From contig OY735213.1 in NCBI GenBank assembly GCA_963457665.1, forward strand, positions 51,171,285 to 51,235,284: a DNA stretch of 64,000 nucleotides, read 5' to 3'. The stretch comes from Thysanoteuthis rhombus. Its lineage: Eukaryota; Mollusca; Cephalopoda; Oegopsida; Thysanoteuthidae. Below, one piece after another: positions 59,071 to 64,000 of this stretch. Each line of letters opens with the position of its first letter. Within the stretch, counting starts at the first letter, position 1. The notes below the pieces were generated by a model. That model was not told the origin of the DNA and ran no database searches. It saw only the letters and a list, made by a program, of their open reading frames with translations. Position numbers and translations under genes: made by a program.

Positions 59071-60960
59071 CAGAAAATATCCGTCAATATTTTGCATTTA
59101 AAATTGTAAAATTACAAGAACCATAAGTTCAACAGTGCATCCACCAACCATGATGGTAGTAGCAGGGGAAGGCGGAAGAAGAACAAGTAGTCTTTCTTTG
59201 GGTCAATTGATTCTCATACTTGTGAAATATTGCAATACGCGAATATTCCAAGAGTATTATTTTCAATAAAAATCATAAATGGCTTCTTTTAAAATGCAAA
59301 CATGCCCCTCTCATACACTCTATTTTCACATCTGACAATTAATGACATCATGCCTTTAATGACATCACATCTCTTCCTTCCTATTTCTATTGTTTGACAT
59401 CAAGTGGGACCGACCTACAAGTTTAGACACAAATAAGAGGAGGGAGAGTACTATATGCAAAGCTTCCCAAAAGTATTCAAACACTTAATTTTGAACCTTG
59501 GCTCAAATACTGACCCGTGGCACCAGTGGGAAATAATTATTTCAACTATGAGCAGGAGAATAGCTGGAGATTTGGAGGCCCAGGGGGCTTAGCTCCTTAA
59601 AGGGCCCCATCCAACATTTAGTGAGATTTATTGTATAACGGTAGTAGAAATGCAGAAGGCCAGTTATTCCTAACGGGGGGGGGGGATAGTTAAGGAGGAT
59701 AAGTCTATTACGTAAGCCTTTAGCAGCAGTTGAGCAATAAAAAAATTGAACTAATTCTTATTAGCTGTCTAATCATATGTAAAAGAAAATAATTTGAAAT
59801 TTTCCTTTGTTGCAACTTACTTGAATGGACAGGTGAAAACTATGTTTAATCTTATTGACAAAAGTGGGGAATTATCTTGAAAAGGTAGGGAGCCACTGCA
59901 GTAAGTAGACTACTATTCCTAAAGCTTTTGGGGGCTCGAAGGGGAGACTTTGTATTTCCCTCCCCACACTCAGCTATGCCCTTGGCCATGAGGCAGGCCA
60001 TAGCTTGGTCTGACAAAAGGTCACAAACACGGAGCACCTCGTGAGCATCGAACACAATATAGTAGAGATGGTCAAGATGAGCTGGGTAACCAATACTCTA
60101 CGGCTGCCATCTCAAGCGAGGTTCTGCAAGTCATTGAGGGCTCCAAGAAAAAGCTATACACACATGAAGATCTGAGCCCTTATATTTTTCATATAAGTAT
60201 ATAAAGTTGATGAAAAACATTTATGAAAGGTAAGCTAAGCTCATGAATAATTCTTCAATGAAACCAATTTCCAATTTATAATTTTTTTCATATTAAATGT
60301 CCTTTGGTTGAGAGCAGACCAAAAAGAAAAAAAAAAAAAACAGGAGTATCTTGGAATGTTCACCAGAAGGAACAAATATGTAGAAAACTATCTTCCTGTA
60401 CAAACTTAATCAGGCCAGTAACCTCATTCTATCCGGTTCACCAATTTCATAGAAAATGTAATGTTGCATAAAAATATAAATAAATCTTTGTTTTCCTCTA
60501 TTTCCAGTTAACAAAGAAAATTCCATACAAAAAATATATTTCTGCAGTGGACTCAAATAAATGTTTGATAACTAAAAACCATTGTTTGATAGCTGAACAT
60601 TATTATAACACTACGCATTGTAGCTGTTCTATTAATACACCCAAGATGTGAACAACTATTTGGCAATATTTTGTCCCTCAAAGAGAATTTCGTAATTCTC
60701 ATTCATTGATAATACCTGAAAGTCTATGAGCATGTATACCCCTATAATGGAAAACATTAATTAAAGTAATAAAAAGCAAGCTGTTTCTAAAGTCCTTTAT
60801 TACCATTGTTTCATTTTTAGTTGCCTTGGCTCACAAGACTTTAAACTTTTTCTAATCTGGCCTGCCTCCAAAAAAGCTGCTCTACATGGTACAATACTGA
60901 TAATTACTTATAGATAATAATATATGTATAAGAGAAGAGGGGGGGAAAAAAAAAGGACAT
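59071..60960. other. Upstream flank, no gene seen
   Basis: A GC-richer island at 59935-60150 (ggccatgaggcaggccatag, cacctcgtgagcatcgaaca) is open on the minus strand (60055-59852). I recognise no protein family. It may be a piece of a dispersed repeat. Confidence 0.35.
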
Positions 60961-60964
60961 ATCT

Positions 60965-61345
60965 GGTCGGACAGAATGAATTATAAATTGCGTTATATTA
61001 TACAGATACTTATTTGAGATGATTTCTCATCGTTACACAGTTAGTATATCACTCACCCTAGACAATGTAAATAGAATAAACAATCTAAGAAAATGAGGCT
61101 GCTGCAGGAATCAAACCTGCCAACGATAGGGTAGCTGCTCCAACATAGTAGCTGTTTAGCTCGATGGTAAGAGCATCGCTGTGTTGAAGTGGATGCCCTA
61201 TCGGTGGCAGGTTCAATTCCTGTAGCTGTCTCATTTTCTCAAATTGTTTATTCTATTTATATTGTCTAGGATGAGTGATATATTAACCATGTAATGACGG
61301 GAGATCATCTCAAATGAGTTCCTTTGTGATATAACGTGATATATA
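60965..61345. repeat. Head-to-head inverted pair of SINE family A
   Basis: The right half (61150-61345, plus) has tagctcgatggtaagagcat, ggcaggttcaattcctgtag then the body and tail of family A. The left half (60965-61145) is its complement: tail first, then ctgcaggaatcaaacctgcc and gatagggtagctgctcc. The tRNA-like heads meet at the centre. One half alone equals the copies at 29110 and 36530. Confidence 0.8.
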
Positions 61346-61424
61346 ATTCATTATAATAAACACAAATTTTTTAACACACTGATGTGCAATGAGCATATCA
61401 TTTTCAAGCAGAGGTTCCATGAGA

Positions 61425-61852
61425 TATAAAAGATATTTCAACAGTGCCCACCCTCGGTATAAAAAGGTTTTCAATAGTTGTTGGACATTTGCACCAAATC
61501 CGAAAAGTAAAAAAAGCTCCACATGTTACACAAATGACAAGCAAGAAAAGCTTGCAAGTCGCACAAATGACCCTGCAAAAATTGAACGAACTAGGCTCTG
61601 AAACACTACCTCAAGCAGCTTACTCACCAGTCTCTCCAAACAATAACCACTTTTCCAAGCATTTGTCTTCAGCAATCGGCCAGCAGCTCAAAACGCCCTC
61701 AAAGAATTCACTGACTCCAGGACTTGTTTCTAATTGATAAAAATGTAAAGATTCTGAAGGTTCTTATTTCAATTAATATCTTATATTCTAAGCTGAGATA
61801 TACTGCTTTGAAGTTGATGGTGAAAAATGCGATTATTTTTGCACCAACCAAA
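61425..61852 (+). mobile_element. Internally deleted mariner (irritans type)
   Basis: The frame from about 61423 to 61734 reads FSIVVGHLHQIRKVKK (mariner N-terminal half, STVxRHLxQIGKVKK). It then continues directly into APHVTQM and MTLQKLNELGSETLPQAAYS, PVSPNNNHFSKHL (catalytic half, RPHVAQxTLQKLNELGYExL-PYSPDLxPxDYHFFKHL). The central part is lost and the catalytic D is N. The 3' end aatgcgattatttttgcacc then aacc is a mariner terminal repeat. It is not a host exon despite its open frame. Confidence 0.85.
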
Positions 61853-62285
61853 TCTAAGTCCATTCATTGGGACAACAGTCTTCATATCTTGAATGAAGGA
61901 CTTATTGTAAAATTACATTTCTTTCCGGAACATTTGTTTGCATATTTCCTGAAACTCTATATGAATATGTTACTCCCTTTTCCTTACCAATCAGCTGTTC
62001 GGTAAATCCTAAAATGTGCTTTAATATACTTTGTATTATTGCTAAAGAAATGTTTATTCAGAGATTCTCACAGCTTATTCCATTTCTGATTATTATGTCA
62101 GTATTACCATGTATACCTTTTTATGTGAGTTTGCAGTGATAACATTAAAACATTTATTTCAAAATGAAAGTATAAAATTTGCATATAAAAGCACATATCA
62201 AATAATCATATTAACACAATATTGAAGTCATTAAACATTAATGTTAGCGGTGATATAATAAACATCATAATTTTCTTTAAACTCA
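61853..62285. other. Upstream flank, unclassified
   Basis: AT-rich; nothing recognised. Confidence 0.35.
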
Positions 62286-62289
62286 TTTA

Positions 62290-62650
62290 CATTTGTTGAT
62301 GGCACTTCATACTCCAGTAATCTATTCCATATTCCTACCACTCTAATGCTAAAAAAGAGTTCTCTGATGTTCAATCTACACCCACTCATCTCCATCCTAT
62401 ATGTATGGTCGCTCGGTTCTTTGTGTTCTCTTTTGGTAAAAAAAAGATGTTAGTATCTACTAATTCTATCTTTCATTACTATGACTTTGAATGCTTCATA
62501 AGTATTCCATTGCTTTAATTTATTTTCATGACTCAATCTCCTGTTATTAAACATCTTTTTTTTTGGTAAATAGTTCTTCAAGTATTCTTTCCTGTTTTTC
62601 TTTCCCTCGTCTTTTCCTTCTTGAATAAGAGAAGCTAAGATATTCAAAAG
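62290..62650 (-). repeat. Possible LINE-associated dispersed repeat
   Basis: tctattccatattcctacca, aaaaagagttctctgatgtt and ctccatcctatatgtatgg have the character of the patches near type 2 LINE ends (compare 28640). Weak assignment. Confidence 0.3.
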
Positions 62651-62774
62651 ACTGTGGAAGGAAGAAAAAGTTCACCCATTCTTATTCTAAGACATTTTTA
62701 AAGTGACCCTTTTTTTAACAACAAACATTAGTATAAAGCAACATTGTATTTCAAACTCAAGAACACAGTTTATA

Positions 62775-62900
62775 CCCGGGTTTATCAACCTGGGCAATAA
62801 CGCCCACCAGTAAATTTCAAATCTTGGATGGGCGGTCAGCAGCTGTGCAGAAAATGGGCGGCGTTTTGAAATTTTGGAGAGTGGTATTGGATTTTCTGTA
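62775..62900. mobile_element. hAT-like end fragment
   Basis: cgggtttatcaacctgggca then ataacgcccaccag resembles the ends of hAT (ZBED-type) elements. The minus frame across it is unassigned. Confidence 0.35.
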
Positions 62901-63209
62901 TCAAAGTCTATAATTGACAATGAAAAATGAGTCAACTGCAACTTTTTCTATAATTAATTTACTAAGCAGCACTGCGATATCGCACATTAGTACTATGCTA
63001 TCTAAAAGTAGAAGTGGGCTGGATATAACTAAGCGAGGTGACGAGGTTAAAGATGACTAATTTTAAACCCAATGTGTCCTCATTAGCTGCGTCTCACTAG
63101 ACACAGGGATTGCACTTATGATATCTAAAAACTGCATGTGTGCGGCAAACATTTGATATTACGACTTTACATTACTTTCATTAAAAAATCCTATAACGCA
63201 AAAGCTGTC

Positions 63210-63232
63210 CATTTTTTTTTTTTTTTTTTTTT
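63210..63232. repeat. Poly(T) run
   Basis: About 22 T residues. It may be the reverse poly(A) tail of a retroposed repeat. Confidence 0.6.
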
Positions 63233-63274
63233 AAAGATTTGAGAATATTTTCGTATCCTTTTAAATATTTACAA

Positions 63275-63535
63275 TACAAAAGATTCGGGCATTGTTAGTC
63301 CATAATGACCATAGAGACCCCAAAGAATAAAAAACTAAACAAGAAAAAAAAAAAAAAAAAAATTCAGATGCTGCTCAGTAGCATACTTATGCAAATTTCC
63401 AAGGTTGTAACCCCCCAAAAGTGATCAGGATCAACCTAGAGACATACAGACAGACACACAGATGAACAAAAGAGAAGAATCTTTGGCTGGCTGGTCCAGT
63501 CATTCATGGGGCTACCGTGATTCAAAAGTGCCTAT
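63275..63535 (+). repeat. Repeat family C, copy
   Basis: aagattcgggcattgttagt then ccataatgaccatagagacc, an internal A-run, ttccaaggttgtaacccccc, gagacatacagacagacaca, ctggctggtccagtcattca and tggggctaccgtgattcaaa. Confidence 0.75.
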
Positions 63536-64000
63536 CTCTCTAGAGTTCCTTGTAGAGCAATGGTTCGAAAGGTTGTCTTGTGAGCCATTGCTAGTGACTT
63601 CAATCCTCATTCAATGTTCCACAATCATAGCCTCATGCCAGATTAGACGAAGCTTAGCTAATATCTCTCTCAGTCTGATTGATCTGATAAAAAGACTGAA
63701 ATAGAAACAAACTTATCTTCTATCTCTGTCAATTCATATCTATCTTATTCCACAAATCTATTTTTTAGTTAGTCAAACCAATAAAGGTATATCTTGATCA
63801 GGGCGGTTAATCAATTCCCAAATTTTTTTTACAATATGAAACTGCACTGTTAAAGTTAATTCTATTATCTTCTACTACAGTTACATCAATTTGTACGAAA
63901 AGTATAATAATCATATTACATCAAGACTGCACTATTCACGGTATTCTGAAGAGTGTAAGATGAGTTTGTGGCCCATGGTACAAGGACATGAATTACGCAG

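Noticed and set aside
59852-60055. Minus frame of 67 codons as a gene
   Set aside because: No family, no splice context, and it lies in a GC-richer patch that is probably repeat-derived.
61150-61235. Functional tRNA gene
   Set aside because: Boxes A and B are present, but the acceptor and anticodon stems do not close and the unit belongs to a dispersed SINE; the same goes for 29190, 36590 and 43260.
61444-61737. Open frame of about 97 codons as a terminal exon of a plus-strand host gene
   Set aside because: Motifs HLHQIRKVKK and LQKLNELG...NNHFSKHL are mariner transposase, and a mariner terminal repeat follows at about 61825-61852.
1-64000. Retroviral, LTR or other capsid-bearing elements
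   Set aside because: No long direct terminal repeats and no gag/pol/env-like or capsid words recognised anywhere in the window.
1-64000. Prokaryotic features (operons, CRISPR, riboswitches)
   Set aside because: Spliced gene, SINE/LINE content and lack of long ORFs show eukaryotic nuclear DNA; repeats do not have spacer arrays.

Overview
This is eukaryotic, intron-rich, AT-rich nuclear DNA of an invertebrate. A mollusc, probably a cephalopod, fits best. The reasons are the recurrent agggagataac / gttatctccct words, very long introns, long (TA)n tracts, and dense small repeats mixed with Tc1, irritans-type mariner, hAT-like and LINE relics. The taxon is an inference; nothing here fixes the species.

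The main content is one minus-strand gene that is almost invisible to ORF scanning because its coding exons are 26-255 bp long. I rebuilt it by hand from splice sites and reading phase. Ten coding exons run from an ATG at 57628 down to a TAA at 9772-9770, across 47,859 bp. Together they give 978 coding bases, a 325-residue protein (about 2% of the span is coding). Every junction has GT/AG borders and every phase closes (intron phases 2,2,2,1,1,0,0,0,2). The product looks nuclear. It has basic N-terminal patches, an acidic-serine stretch, an aromatic/basic block around residues 126-178, several SP/TP sites, a PKKRK nuclear-localisation-like motif, a VKQE SUMO-type site and a C-terminal Cys4 cluster. 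I cannot name the family.

Layout: 1-9.77 kb is 3' flank, with two foldback elements and small repeats. From 9.77 to 57.63 kb lies the gene, its introns loaded with repeats. These include a roughly 400-bp family in at least eight copies (B), a tRNA-headed SINE (A), LINE 3' ends, a Tc1 relic, mariner relics, a tandem segmental duplication later split by a mariner, a 155-bp minisatellite and a decayed multi-copy gene copy at 47.9-49.1 kb. From 57.63 to 64 kb is the 5' exon and upstream flank, with hAT-like pieces, a head-to-head inverted SINE pair and an internally deleted mariner.

I see no rRNA genes, credible functional tRNAs, CRISPR arrays, operons, retroviral or LTR elements, or other capsid-bearing elements. 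Repeat borders are approximate (tens of bases) unless stated otherwise.
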